The position numbers and the translations under genes were made by a program. A stretch of DNA of 64,000 nt from an uncultured Porphyromonadaceae bacterium (GTDB lineage Bacteria; Bacteroidota; Bacteroidia; Bacteroidales; Muribaculaceae). Positions 8,971 to 17,782 of this stretch are shown piece after piece. The stretch's first letter is position 1. Each line of letters begins with the position of its first letter. The notes beneath the pieces are model-generated. The model saw only the letters and a program-made list of their open reading frames with translations. It had not been told where the DNA came from and made no database searches. The stretch spans positions 4,631 to 68,630 of the forward strand of contig URII01000006.1 of the NCBI GenBank assembly GCA_900547825.1, read 5' to 3'.

Positions 8971-9441
8971 CTATTTCCTGTCCTTGCCGGCATATATCAG
9001 CCCGATCTGTTCTATACCCCTCAATGTATCGGTTCTCATTATATGACGAACGGCCATAGGGGCGCTGTCGGTCACCACTGCGCGGGGATCAACGGGCAGC
9101 TCTATCTGATATGAGGGACCGAATCCTTTTCCCTGCCATCTGCCGTTCGGATCTGCGAGAATTATATTGAGTGTGTCACGTTTCAGATCCGGCCCGTTAT
9201 GCCAGGTGAGTTCAATCCATATGTTGGAATATTCGTAACTGTTGTTATGCCGCAGAGCTATTGACAACGGTCCGCGAGACACTGTGTCGGCCGTCACTGG
9301 TGTGAACAGCACAGTATCGTTGTAGGCCCATCCCGACGGTGGAAGCTGGTGAAACTCGCTGTAGGCGTTATCCTCGGGCGTGCATGCTGCAAATGCCGTT
9401 GCCATCAGCATGTGGCATGTCAGAATCTTCAGGGATTTCAT
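8971..9441 (-). CDS. gldH: Gliding-motility-associated lipoprotein GldH
   Basis: The 156-residue protein has a lipoprotein signal (AFAAC, Cys at residue 20) and the GldH features: an opening around YSEFHQLPPSGWAYNDTV, a WIELTW strand, and the LADPNGRWQGKGFG segment. GldH is required for gliding in flavobacteria and is kept in non-gliding Bacteroidales, where its role is unclear but probably tied to cell-envelope functions. Its start overlaps the ricT stop (ATGA at 9438-9441). The ricT-gldH order is common in the phylum. Confidence 0.9.
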   Translation of the reverse strand: MKSLKILTCHMLMATAFAACTPEDNAYSEFHQLPPSGWAYNDTVLFTPVTADTVSRGPLSIALRHNNSYEYSNIWIELTWHNGPDLKRDTLNIILADPNGRWQGKGFGPSYQIELPVDPRAVVTDSAPMAVRHIMRTDTLRGIEQIGLIYAGKDRK

Positions 9442-10754
9442 TGATTATTCTCGGCAGGGGGAGTGGAGGTGCCGCCGGGGCGCTGACGGCGCTGTTGCTT
9501 GGGTCGGTTGGAATTATTTGCCTGACGGTTTTCCTTTCCTTCCTTTACCTCTTTGTTGTCTTTTGCATTGTTGCGCTTAGGCTTGGGCGTTGTAGTCGGA
9601 TTCTGCTGCACCGGTTTTCTGGGTTGCGGGGACTCCTGGCTCTCGCCGTTTGAGCCATTGCGCCGATTGTTGTTTTTGCGCTTTTTCTTTTTGGCTTTAT
9701 CAAAGCGTGTAAGGCTGTCCTGCTCCGCCAGATCCACATATTCCTTAGCCGGCTTGTCCTTTTCGTAACCTTCGGGCTGGAGTTTCTCCGGTTTTTCACC
9801 CCGTTTGTTCATCTCTATTATCTCAAACACCCGTGAGGCAGGGATGGTGACGAGATTGGCGGCTACGTTTTTGTCGGATGAATATGTGATTTCCTTTTTG
9901 AAAATGTCAGTTTTGAAATGATACCATGTAGAGTCGAGCGTTTCCAAACGAGCTTCCTTGGATGGCATCCTCCGGGAACTTTCAACGTAATGGTCCACTT
10001 CGAAATTCAGGCAGCATTTTAACTTTGCGCACTGCCCTGCGAGTTTCTGAGGGTTGAGCGACAGATCCTGAAAACGTGCGGCACTTGTGCCCACGCTTAC
10101 AAAGTTCGTCATCCAGCTTGAGCAGCACAGCGGGCGTCCGCACGGACCGATACCGCCTATGCGGCCGGCTTCCTGACGGGCTCCTATCTGCTTCATTTCT
10201 ATGCGTATCTTGAACGTCTCGGCGAGAACCTTGATAAGTTGCCGGAAGTCGACGCGCTCATCAGCTATATAATAGAATATAGCTTTGTTGCCGTCGCCCT
10301 GATACTCCACATCGCCTATTTTCATGTTGAGCTGGAGGCTTTCGGCGATTTTGCGTGAGCGTATCATTGTGTCGTTCTCCTTGGCTTTGGCTTCCTCGTA
10401 TTTTTCAAGATCGCCTTGGCGCGCTTTGCGGAAAACTCTTTTTATCTCGGCATCGGGCTTTATGTTGGCCTTTTTCATCTGTAAGGCCACGAGTTTGCCT
10501 ACCAGGGTGACACGGCCTATGTCGTGGCCCGGCGACGCTTCCACCGCCACCATGTCGCCTATTTCAAGCGGAAGCTGGTTGGAGTTTTTATAGAAACCTT
10601 TGCGGGTATTCTTGAACTCCACTTCCACCATGTCGAAATCGGTGAACGATCCCGGCACGTCGGCAAGCCAGTTGTAGCAATGAAGTTTGCCGCGCGGGCA
10701 TCCGCGTTCCTTTCTTGGCGCAGCGCTTTCGTCCTTGTCAATATCGTTATCCAT
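9438..10754 (-). CDS. ricT: PSP1-domain protein RicT
   Basis: I place the start at the ATG at 10754 (MDNDIDKDES); the TTG further up at 10772 is less likely. The ~438-residue protein has the PSP1 domain (VEVEFKNTRKGFYKN, then DFRQLIKVLAETFKIRIEMKQIG) and the Cys cluster GGIGPCGRPLCC plus CAKLKCCLNFE, which in Bacillus RicT helps hold iron-sulphur clusters. The C-terminal ~100 residues are low-complexity K/R/N-rich, unlike Bacillus. In Bacillus, RicT with RicA and RicF assists RNase Y. Here rny is immediately upstream (23-nt gap) and no ricA/ricF is nearby. Confidence 0.9.
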   Translation of the reverse strand: MDNDIDKDESAAPRKERGCPRGKLHCYNWLADVPGSFTDFDMVEVEFKNTRKGFYKNSNQLPLEIGDMVAVEASPGHDIGRVTLVGKLVALQMKKANIKPDAEIKRVFRKARQGDLEKYEEAKAKENDTMIRSRKIAESLQLNMKIGDVEYQGDGNKAIFYYIADERVDFRQLIKVLAETFKIRIEMKQIGARQEAGRIGGIGPCGRPLCCSSWMTNFVSVGTSAARFQDLSLNPQKLAGQCAKLKCCLNFEVDHYVESSRRMPSKEARLETLDSTWYHFKTDIFKKEITYSSDKNVAANLVTIPASRVFEIIEMNKRGEKPEKLQPEGYEKDKPAKEYVDLAEQDSLTRFDKAKKKKRKNNNRRNGSNGESQESPQPRKPVQQNPTTTPKPKRNNAKDNKEVKEGKENRQANNSNRPKQQRRQRPGGTSTPPAENNQ

Positions 10755-10777
10755 AACGGCGAATAGGGACAAAGGGG

Positions 10778-12319
10778 TTATTTAGCGAAACTTACCGAGC
10801 GTGTTTCACGTATCACGGTTATCTTGACCTGTCCGGGATATGTCATCTCGTCCTGAATGCGGCGTGCTATTTCGCTTGACAGCTTTTCGGTCTCCACGTC
10901 ATCGATCTTGTCGGCACCTACTATTACGCGCAGTTCCCTGCCGGCCTGTATGGCATATGTCTTTATGACTCCCGGATAGGACAGAGCAAGCTGTTCGAGA
11001 TCGTTGAGTCGTTTGATATAAGCTTCCACAATTTCACGGCGGGCACCCGGACGGGCTCCCGATATCGCGTCGCATACCTGTACAATCGGAGCGAGAAGCG
11101 AGGTTTGCTCGATTTCGTCGTGGTGGGCGCCTATGGCGTTGCATATCTCAGGCTTTTCTTTGTATTTCTCGGCTAATTTCATGCCGAGAAGTGCATGCGG
11201 CAGTTCCGGTTCTTCGTCGGGAACCTTGCCTATGTCGTGCAGAAGGCCTGCGCGGCGTGCTTTCTTGGGATTTAATCCAAGTTCTGAAGCCATTACGGCA
11301 CACAGATTGGCGGTCTCGCGTGAGTGCTGCAGAAGGTTCTGTCCGTAGGATGAGCGGTATTTCATTTTGCCTACAAGACGGATCAGATCAGGATGCAGGC
11401 CATGGATACCGAGGTCTATTGCAGTGCGTTTCCCTGTCTCTATGATCTCTTCTTCGATCTGTTTGCGCACTTTGGTCACGACTTCCTCGATGCGTGCGGG
11501 ATGGATGCGCCCGTCGGCCACAAGCTGATGCAGCGCAAGCCTTGCTATTTCACGGCGAACCGGATCGAAACCTGAGAGCACTATGGCCTCGGGGGTATCG
11601 TCAACTATTATCTCAATGCCTGTGGCTGCCTCCAATGCGCGGATATTGCGGCCTTCGCGGCCTATTATGCGTCCTTTTATCTCGTCGGAGTCAATATGGA
11701 ACACAGTCACGGAGTTCTCTATGGCAGTTTCGGTGGCCACCCGCTGTATCGACTGTATCACGATCCTTTTCGCCTCTTTGTTGGCTGTGAGTTTGGCATC
11801 ATCCATTATGTCGTTGATGTAGCTTGCAGCAGCGGTCTTTGCCTCGTCTTTGAGTGACTCCACAAGGCGCTCCTTAGCTTCCTCCGATGATAAGCCTGAT
11901 ATATGTTCCAGCTCTTCGCGGGCTTTGTCGCGGAGTTTGTCTACTTCGGCATTTCGGGCCTCAAGCTGTGCCTGACGGGCTTCGATGTTTCGTATGGCCT
12001 GTTCGTTCTCGTTTCGCTGTTTCTGATTTTCGCTCTGCTGCTGGTTGAGCTGCATTTCACGCTGTTTCAGCTTCGATTCCACTGACTGGATTTTCGACAT
12101 GCGCTGCTGGGCCTGCTTTTCGGCCTCGCCCTTTATGCGGAGTTCCTCCTCGCGGGCTTCAAGCAGCTTGTTCTGCTTGATTACATTGGCTTCCAGATGC
12201 GCTTCCTCTATGATAGCTTTGGCGCGTGTCTTGGCAAGAGATTTCTGAACGGCTAAGGTGATCAGTGCTCCTATAACCAAGGCCACAAGAGCCACACTGA
12301 TGTAGATGAATATTTCCAT
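10778..12319 (-). CDS. rny: Ribonuclease Y
   Basis: This membrane-anchored endoribonuclease starts mRNA decay. The 513-residue protein has an N-terminal transmembrane helix (residues 4-24), a long coiled coil (about 30-150) rich in E/K/Q, a KH domain (IKGRIIGREGRNIRALE around 215), and an HD catalytic domain with LLHDIGKV. Length and order are canonical. It is directly upstream of ricT with a short gap, supporting a shared transcript. No consensus -7 box is obvious; a TAATTTTA near-match lies upstream of the start. Confidence 0.96.
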   Translation of the reverse strand: MEIFIYISVALVALVIGALITLAVQKSLAKTRAKAIIEEAHLEANVIKQNKLLEAREEELRIKGEAEKQAQQRMSKIQSVESKLKQREMQLNQQQSENQKQRNENEQAIRNIEARQAQLEARNAEVDKLRDKAREELEHISGLSSEEAKERLVESLKDEAKTAAASYINDIMDDAKLTANKEAKRIVIQSIQRVATETAIENSVTVFHIDSDEIKGRIIGREGRNIRALEAATGIEIIVDDTPEAIVLSGFDPVRREIARLALHQLVADGRIHPARIEEVVTKVRKQIEEEIIETGKRTAIDLGIHGLHPDLIRLVGKMKYRSSYGQNLLQHSRETANLCAVMASELGLNPKKARRAGLLHDIGKVPDEEPELPHALLGMKLAEKYKEKPEICNAIGAHHDEIEQTSLLAPIVQVCDAISGARPGARREIVEAYIKRLNDLEQLALSYPGVIKTYAIQAGRELRVIVGADKIDDVETEKLSSEIARRIQDEMTYPGQVKITVIRETRSVSFAK

Positions 12320-12488
12320 AACGGTTTATGGCAGTAGCTAAAATTAAAAATGCACAATCGTGGCGATGCGGGGTGTAACGGGGGCGGGATCAAGCCGTGC
12401 CGCCGCGCATTCGCGGATTGTGCGGGGATAGTTGGTTTTGTTTCAAAAAACTATCGACATTGAAGGACAGCAGATTGCCATAACCTGA

Positions 12489-12782
12489 TTATTGACCGAA
12501 GTAGGTGAGTATGCCGTCCAATGCCTGTTCGATATCGGCGGCCTCTCTTTCCAACCTGTTCCCGGCCATAGCTGCCCCCACATAGTGACGGGCAAACTGG
12601 AATGCGACCAATGCGAGCACTTCCTCCGAAGTTCTGTCGCTGTAACGGTCTCTCCATGTGGACCATAGCTTGTTGACCTGATAAGCGGCTGACCGTACGG
12701 CTTCTTCATCGGCTGGATCAACCGTCATAGCTATAGGTTTCAGATCAGCTAAGGTTATAGTTATGTTTTGTTTATCCTTCAT
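12489..12782 (-). CDS. zapA: Cell division protein ZapA
   Basis: I choose the ATG at 12782 (MKDKQNITITLADLKP), four bases after the upstream stop, giving 97 residues; the longer frame would start inside the upstream gene. ZapA binds and bundles FtsZ at the division site. The N-terminal beta hairpin (ITITLADLKPIAMTV) and the following helices with EEVLALVAFQFARHY match the family. It is paired with a coiled-coil gene just upstream, a pairing often seen in Bacteroidetes. Confidence 0.88.
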   Translation of the reverse strand: MKDKQNITITLADLKPIAMTVDPADEEAVRSAAYQVNKLWSTWRDRYSDRTSEEVLALVAFQFARHYVGAAMAGNRLEREAADIEQALDGILTYFGQ

Positions 12783-12786
12783 TGTA

Positions 12787-13080
12787 TCAATCCGAGAGGT
12801 CGGCAATACATTTGTCGATTTCCCGCACCAAATTCTCCAAGAATGCCCGGGTAACTTCCCGATTACCGTTGATTGCGTCCAGATGATCCGCTATAGACAT
12901 GAACCGAAGTTTTGATTCAAGTTCCTCTATTTTGCGGTCGCGTCGGCGCACCTCTTCTTCCAATCGGGCCAAATGCTCGCGCGTGTCGGTTATCTCATTT
13001 GTGAGACGTTGGCATCGTTCGCTGATAAGCAGCGCTTTAGCTTTGATGCGTTCGACGCGTGTGTGCAAGTCTCCTGACAT
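12787..13080 (-). CDS. Small coiled-coil protein upstream of ZapA
   Basis: The 97-residue product is almost entirely helical. The segment ERCQRLTNEITDTREHLARL through RDRKIEELESKLRFM carries a clear heptad pattern (about residues 22-60), and the C-terminal third has an ALENLVREIDKCIADL-like amphipathic helix. It has no enzymatic motif. Its position four bases upstream of zapA suggests a ZapA partner, comparable in role to ZapB, but this is inference from context only. A promoter with TACTTTTG (13105-13098) precedes it. Confidence 0.75.
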   Translation of the reverse strand: MSGDLHTRVERIKAKALLISERCQRLTNEITDTREHLARLEEEVRRRDRKIEELESKLRFMSIADHLDAINGNREVTRAFLENLVREIDKCIADLSD

Positions 13081-13097
13081 TCTTGACAGAATTTTTA

Positions 13098-13128
13098 CAA
13101 AAGTAATGATATTTTCCGAGTCTTCAAT
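13098..13128 (-). promoter_or_regulatory. Promoter of the coiled-coil-zapA operon
   Basis: On the minus strand TACTTTTG (13105-13098) matches TAnnTTTG, with ATTG (13128-13125) 19 nt upstream. The start codon at 13080 leaves a leader of about 10 nt. Confidence 0.6.
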
Positions 13129-13192
13129 TCCCCGCCTCTTATTTTAAGATATTTTTGGTAAAAATGGGCCGAAGGGTAAAGCAACCTGCCTT

Positions 13193-14650
13193 TCAGAGGA
13201 TGGGGCTTAACGGGCGCATGAGCGACTCCAGCGCCCTGTGGTGTATGGGGCGGTGGCGCCATTCCGAACTCCGCACTCTACGGCTTGAGGTCATGTCCTC
13301 GGCAAAGATGGTCGACAGCCGGGCATTTATTTCGCGTGAGAATATGAATATGTTGCTCTCAAAGTTGTGTTCGAAGCTGCGGAAGTCGAAATTTGTAGAT
13401 CCGAGTGTGGCAAAATCGTCATCTACTATCATCATCTTGGAATGCAGCATTCCCGCATCGTAGAGATATATCTTTATGCCGGCTGCTATTGATTCGGCTA
13501 TATAGCTTCGTGATGCGAAGGTAAGTATGCGTGAATCACTGTGGGTGGGCATCATTACGCGGACATCCACCCGGGCGAGTGCCGCTGCCTGCAGTGCCCG
13601 CAGAAGGCTTTCCGGGGGAAGAAAATAAGGGGTCTGGATGTATATGCGCCGCTTGGCGTTTGATATGGCTTTCAAGAACTGTAGCTCGATATTGCCCCAG
13701 CGGTCGGTGGGGCCGCTTGTCAGCATCTGTATTCCGGCAGTGCCATTTGTGTCGCCGCCGGATATCGCCGTACTGTTGTCTGTGATTATATCTTTGCGCA
13801 TGAGTGCCCAGTCACATGCGAAACTGTAATGCAGGGCCGATACCGCAGGGCCTGATATGCGGGCGTGGATATCGCGCCACAAAGGAAATTTCCCACCGTT
13901 GATGTAGCGGTCGGCAATGTTCATTCCTCCTATATATCCTGTTTTGCCGTCTATTATCACAAGCTTGCGGTGGTTGCGCCAGTTTATGCGTGTGGCAAAC
14001 AGCGGGAACACAACTTTGAAAAACGGATATATCTCAACACCAGCCGACCGCATGGTCTTGAAAAACCGGTTTCGCACGTGGAATGACCCTACATGATCGT
14101 AGCATACCCTTACTTTCACACCTGCCCGTGCTTTTTCCATCAGTATTCCGGCTATACGACGCCCTATTTCGTCATCTTCAAAAATATAATATTGCAGATA
14201 GATGAATTCTTTGGCTTGGCGCAGATCTTTTTCCAGTGCGAGGAACTTGTCATGCCCGGAGGCATATATTTCGATATTGTTGCCTTCGTAAAAACCTCCG
14301 GCACCAAGTGACCGGGCCAACTGCACCTGCTGCCGGTTTTCAGGGCTCAGCCGTTTTGGAGTGCCCGATGCGCCATCCATCTGCCGTATGCCGCGTAGGC
14401 GCCGCTTCTGTCGGCGTGATATGAGCCGGGCGTTTTTGATGGAACGTCCGAAAAAGATATACAGTACTATGCCACCTGCGGGGAATAGCAGAAGAACCGT
14501 AACCCAGGCAAGCGACTTGACCGGATTGCGGTTCTCGGATATTACGATGGATATTATGGCTAATATGGTTATGGCATAGAGCAGAGTCAGCACGCCGTAG
14601 AACCATGGCGTGTTGAACATTCCTGTCAGCTGGCTGAAAACGGAGTTCAT
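13193..14650 (-). CDS. cls: Cardiolipin synthase
   Basis: This 485-residue membrane enzyme condenses phosphatidylglycerol molecules into cardiolipin. It has two N-terminal transmembrane helices (about residues 15-37 and 45-66) and two phospholipase D motifs: NHRKLVIIDGKTGYIGG and LHSKMMIVDDDFATLGS, each with the HxKxxxxD core. The C-terminus ends in the usual basic tail. Length is normal for the family. It is monocistronic, divergent from the PQQ-like gene. Confidence 0.94.
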   Translation of the reverse strand: MNSVFSQLTGMFNTPWFYGVLTLLYAITILAIISIVISENRNPVKSLAWVTVLLLFPAGGIVLYIFFGRSIKNARLISRRQKRRLRGIRQMDGASGTPKRLSPENRQQVQLARSLGAGGFYEGNNIEIYASGHDKFLALEKDLRQAKEFIYLQYYIFEDDEIGRRIAGILMEKARAGVKVRVCYDHVGSFHVRNRFFKTMRSAGVEIYPFFKVVFPLFATRINWRNHRKLVIIDGKTGYIGGMNIADRYINGGKFPLWRDIHARISGPAVSALHYSFACDWALMRKDIITDNSTAISGGDTNGTAGIQMLTSGPTDRWGNIELQFLKAISNAKRRIYIQTPYFLPPESLLRALQAAALARVDVRVMMPTHSDSRILTFASRSYIAESIAAGIKIYLYDAGMLHSKMMIVDDDFATLGSTNFDFRSFEHNFESNIFIFSREINARLSTIFAEDMTSSRRVRSSEWRHRPIHHRALESLMRPLSPIL

Positions 14651-14751
14651 TTTGCGCCATAAAGTTACGGATAAAATTTATAAAACAGAAATTTTACGAC
14701 AGGAGAATAGTGCTAAAATTAGTGATATGTTTATAAAGATGTGAAAGCGGG

Positions 14752-14783
14752 TTTGCGGGAGTAGGAAATTATGGCTAATTTTG
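14752..14783 (+). promoter_or_regulatory. Promoter of the PQQ-like lipoprotein to nspC gene run
   Basis: TTTG (14752-14755), 20 nt, TAATTTTG (14776-14783): a full match to the Bacteroidetes consensus. It shows that the TTG at 14781 cannot be the start of the next gene, since that codon lies within the -7 box. Confidence 0.8.
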
Positions 14784-14810
14784 CAAGACGGATACACAGT
14801 TGCAGCAGTG

Positions 14811-16388
14811 ATGGTGAAAAAAACGATATTGTTCGGGCTTGCAATCCCATGTTTCATATTTGTGTCGTGCGGCGGGAAGAAGGGATCCCCGGTGCCGGAA
14901 GTTTCTGTCGCTAACGATTCGGTAATTGAATGCCCTGTGGAAATAACGGCTTTTCCCGATACTGTTTTTCCGAGCGCGGAGGCTGTTGATTTCAGAATAG
15001 AGGTTGCGGATACATTGACTTCTCCGGTAATATTCCCGATGGAGGACATGTATGCCGACGTTCCGGGCGCTTTCACGTTCCGCAAAGGTGCTTTCCGCAA
15101 TGCCTCTTTCGGTGGCGCGGTGAGCCGTATCCCCACTGAAGTGATTGTTGACTGGACTTTTACAACACCGGTTGACAACCGGTCCACAAAATTCGGAGTA
15201 TGGGGTGGCGGAACCGGATGGACCGGACAGCCCCTTTATGTGGAGTGGCCCGACAGCTGTGTGGCCCGCTTTCGTCAGGGTGGAAGCCTGACATCTGATT
15301 TTTCCGCCCGTGAGATTATAGTAGGTTCACTTTCCTCCAACATATTGTTCATAAATTTTGACAACGGTAAAGCCTCACGGCAACCAATCCCGACAGGCAA
15401 CCCGATCAAAGGAACTGTGTCGCTTGACCCTTCGTTGAACGGCAATCTTTATGCCGGACAAGGGGTGCCTGCCGAAAAGCCGTTCGGAGCGCTGACAATA
15501 GATCTGTATTCCCATAAAGTCAGCGATTTTTTCCCGGAGGATCCGAAAGCTCCCCGTGGATGGAATGCTTACGACTCGTCGCCATTGCGTGTGGGGCAGT
15601 TTCTGTTTCGTCCCGGAGAGAACGGCACTCTTTATAAATTTACCATTGCTCCAGGCAAGTTGAAGCTGCATTCGGCTCTGCGTTACCGTGTGGCCGGAGC
15701 GGCCCCGGGCATGGAGGCTTCGATGAGTGTTTGCCGTAATTATGGTTACACCGCCGATAATCATGGCAATGTGCTGTGTGTCAATCTCAACACAATGAAG
15801 CCTGTGTGGCGGTATGATCTGGGCGATGACACCGATTCGTCGCCGGTAATAGTTGAGGAGGACGGAAAACCTTATGTCTATACCGGTTGCGAGATTGACC
15901 GCAAAGGTTCGGGGTATGCGTCGTTTGTCAAACTTGACGGACTTACAGGTGCTCTTGTATGGGAGGCGCGTACTCCCGGTAAACGCCGCGAGGATGGCGA
16001 AAAGCATTTTGATGGCGGGTTCTATTCATCATCCCTTCCCGGAAGCGGCGATTGTGCCGACCTCATATTCGCCAATGCTGTTACAAACGAAGGTGGAGCC
16101 AACGGCGATTTTGTGGCGTTTGAACGAGCTACAGGCAAGATGCTTTACCGTACACCTTTGAAGTATTATGCATGGTCCTCGCCTGTGGGATTTATGGATC
16201 CGACCGGTAAATTCACTGTATTTACGGCTGATTGCGCCGGAAATGTATACCTCATATCCCCCCGCACAGGCAAGATAACTTTCACAAAGAGAATAGGTGA
16301 CAATTTCGAATCATCGCCTGTTGTGGTGGACAGTTCGCTCGTGATGGGATCACGTGGAAATAAGATTTATAAAATGACATTGAGATAA
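14811..16388 (+). CDS. PQQ-like beta-propeller lipoprotein
   Basis: The start is the ATG at 14811 (MVKKTILFG), after the promoter. The ~525-residue product has a lipoprotein signal with lipobox FVSC. The body is a series of beta-propeller blades: GLTGALVWEARTPG, ERATGKMLYRTPLKYYAWSSPV and SPRTGKITFTKRIGDNFESSPVV show the alternating W/G pattern of PQQ-like (BamB-like) repeats. These usually serve as binding scaffolds at the outer membrane or periplasm. No catalytic PQQ dehydrogenase residues are evident. It leads a same-strand run whose next gene starts 14 nt after its stop. Confidence 0.75.
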   Translation: MVKKTILFGLAIPCFIFVSCGGKKGSPVPEVSVANDSVIECPVEITAFPDTVFPSAEAVDFRIEVADTLTSPVIFPMEDMYADVPGAFTFRKGAFRNASFGGAVSRIPTEVIVDWTFTTPVDNRSTKFGVWGGGTGWTGQPLYVEWPDSCVARFRQGGSLTSDFSAREIIVGSLSSNILFINFDNGKASRQPIPTGNPIKGTVSLDPSLNGNLYAGQGVPAEKPFGALTIDLYSHKVSDFFPEDPKAPRGWNAYDSSPLRVGQFLFRPGENGTLYKFTIAPGKLKLHSALRYRVAGAAPGMEASMSVCRNYGYTADNHGNVLCVNLNTMKPVWRYDLGDDTDSSPVIVEEDGKPYVYTGCEIDRKGSGYASFVKLDGLTGALVWEARTPGKRREDGEKHFDGGFYSSSLPGSGDCADLIFANAVTNEGGANGDFVAFERATGKMLYRTPLKYYAWSSPVGFMDPTGKFTVFTADCAGNVYLISPRTGKITFTKRIGDNFESSPVVVDSSLVMGSRGNKIYKMTLR

Positions 16389-16402
16389 AACCAATCTGCG
16401 AT

Positions 16403-17293
16403 ATGAAAATCTCTTATATCCGATATGCTGTCATGGCAGTGGCCATGATTCTCGGTTCTCTCGGCGCCAAAGCGGGAGACCTCACAGCCCACCGTGGCAC
16501 AGTAAGCAATGCCTATAATTTCTGGTTGTATACACCCGATGCTCCGGGTCAGGATGTCGAGTCTAAACCGGTGGTGATTTTTCTGCATGGCGCAAGTCTT
16601 TGCGGCAATAATCTCAATAGGGTGAAACGTTACGGAACAATCGACGCCATAGAGAAAGGGCGCGACATTGACGCTTACGTGATAGCTCCGCAGAATCCCG
16701 GAGGATCATGGAACCCCGGTAAGATAATGAATATACTCGATTGGGTAAGTGATAATTATAATATCGATTACGACCGTGTTTATGTGCTTGGCATGAGTCT
16801 CGGCGGTTATGGTACCATTGACCTTGCCGCTACTTATCCTGACCGCATAGCGGCTGCTATGGCTTTCTGTGGCGGGGGCACAGTCAAGGATCTTTCGGGT
16901 TTGAATGATGTGCCTCTGTGGATAGTGCATGGTACCGGCGACAGGGCCGTAAGCGTGAAGCAGAGCGACAATGTGGTCGACAAAATGCGGTCCTCATCCG
17001 AGGACGGCGAAACTCCGCGTCTCATATATGACCGTATTCCCGGCATGAACCACTCACAGCCCGCGCGCCTGTTTTATCTGGAGGAAAGTTATGAATGGCT
17101 TTTTGCCCATACTCTTAAGGATCATACCCGTGAGGTGAAGGAAAGTTTTGCCATTGACAGTTCCACATTAAAGGGGGCTTACAGGGATCTCCGTTCCTCA
17201 CGTTCCGGGAAAAGCAACCGTGTGCAGTCAGCGTTCTCAAAAACCTCATCAAAGAAGCCGGCTTCCAGAAAGTCACGTCGCCGCCGTTCCTGA
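16403..17293 (+). CDS. Secreted alpha/beta-hydrolase (esterase/peptidase S9-like)
   Basis: This 296-residue protein has a signal peptide (residues 1-24, ending LGAKA), an oxyanion-side HGASLCGNN, the nucleophile elbow GMSLGGYGT, an Asp in GTGDRAVS and a His in MNHSQP. The triad is therefore visible, and the layout matches the dienelactone-hydrolase/feruloyl-esterase-like group of secreted hydrolases. The last ~35 residues are rich in S, K and R (ending SRRRRS), an odd basic tail absent from typical members. Substrate unknown. It is 14 nt downstream of the PQQ-like gene and 3 nt upstream of ybaK. Confidence 0.78.
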   Translation: MKISYIRYAVMAVAMILGSLGAKAGDLTAHRGTVSNAYNFWLYTPDAPGQDVESKPVVIFLHGASLCGNNLNRVKRYGTIDAIEKGRDIDAYVIAPQNPGGSWNPGKIMNILDWVSDNYNIDYDRVYVLGMSLGGYGTIDLAATYPDRIAAAMAFCGGGTVKDLSGLNDVPLWIVHGTGDRAVSVKQSDNVVDKMRSSSEDGETPRLIYDRIPGMNHSQPARLFYLEESYEWLFAHTLKDHTREVKESFAIDSSTLKGAYRDLRSSRSGKSNRVQSAFSKTSSKKPASRKSRRRRS

Positions 17294-17296
17294 TTT

Positions 17297-17782
17297 ATGG
17301 AAAGATGTCAGAAGACAAATGCTGTCCGGTTGCTTGACAAAGCCGGCATACCATATGAACTTGTGCCCTATGAGGTGGATCCCGATGATCTTGGCGCCGC
17401 ACATATAGCATTGCAGCTTGGTGAGGATATCAACCGGGTGTTCAAGACATTGGTGCTGTTCGGTGAACGGACGGGGCATTTTGTATGTGTGGTTCCAGGC
17501 AATGCCGAAGTTGACCTGAAAAAAGCTGCGAAAGCCGCAGGTGCCAAGAAAGCTGACCTTATAGCTATGAAGGAATTGCTCCCGCTTACAGGATATGTGC
17601 GCGGGGGCTGTACGCCTGTGGGGATGAAGAAGCGTTTTCCCACATTCTTTCACTCTACCGCTGTTGACTATGATTTTATATATGTGTCGGCCGGCCAGCG
17701 TGGATTGCAGATGAAAATAGATCCGCATCAGCTTATAGAATATGTGGGTGCGGTAGTGACAGATCTGATAGCGGAAAAATGA
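17297..17782 (+). CDS. ybaK: Cys-tRNA(Pro)/Cys-tRNA(Cys) deacylase
   Basis: The 161-residue protein is a YbaK/EbsC-type editing enzyme that hydrolyses cysteine mischarged onto tRNA-Pro. The family pattern is visible: N-terminal LLDKAGIPYELVPYEV, then VFKTLVLFG, FVCVVPGNAEVDLKKAAKA, and GYVRGGCTPVGMKK. Cytoplasmic. It overlaps aroC by four bases (ATGA, 17779-17782). Confidence 0.93.
   Translation: MERCQKTNAVRLLDKAGIPYELVPYEVDPDDLGAAHIALQLGEDINRVFKTLVLFGERTGHFVCVVPGNAEVDLKKAAKAAGAKKADLIAMKELLPLTGYVRGGCTPVGMKKRFPTFFHSTAVDYDFIYVSAGQRGLQMKIDPHQLIEYVGAVVTDLIAEK

Noticed and set aside
12320..12488. Small RNA between zapA and rny
   Set aside because: A GC-rich hairpin (around 12405-12420) is present but there is no separate promoter or terminator.
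14781..14810. TTG start giving a longer PQQ-like lipoprotein
   Set aside because: The TTG lies in the -7 promoter box, and the lipoprotein signal begins properly at 14811.
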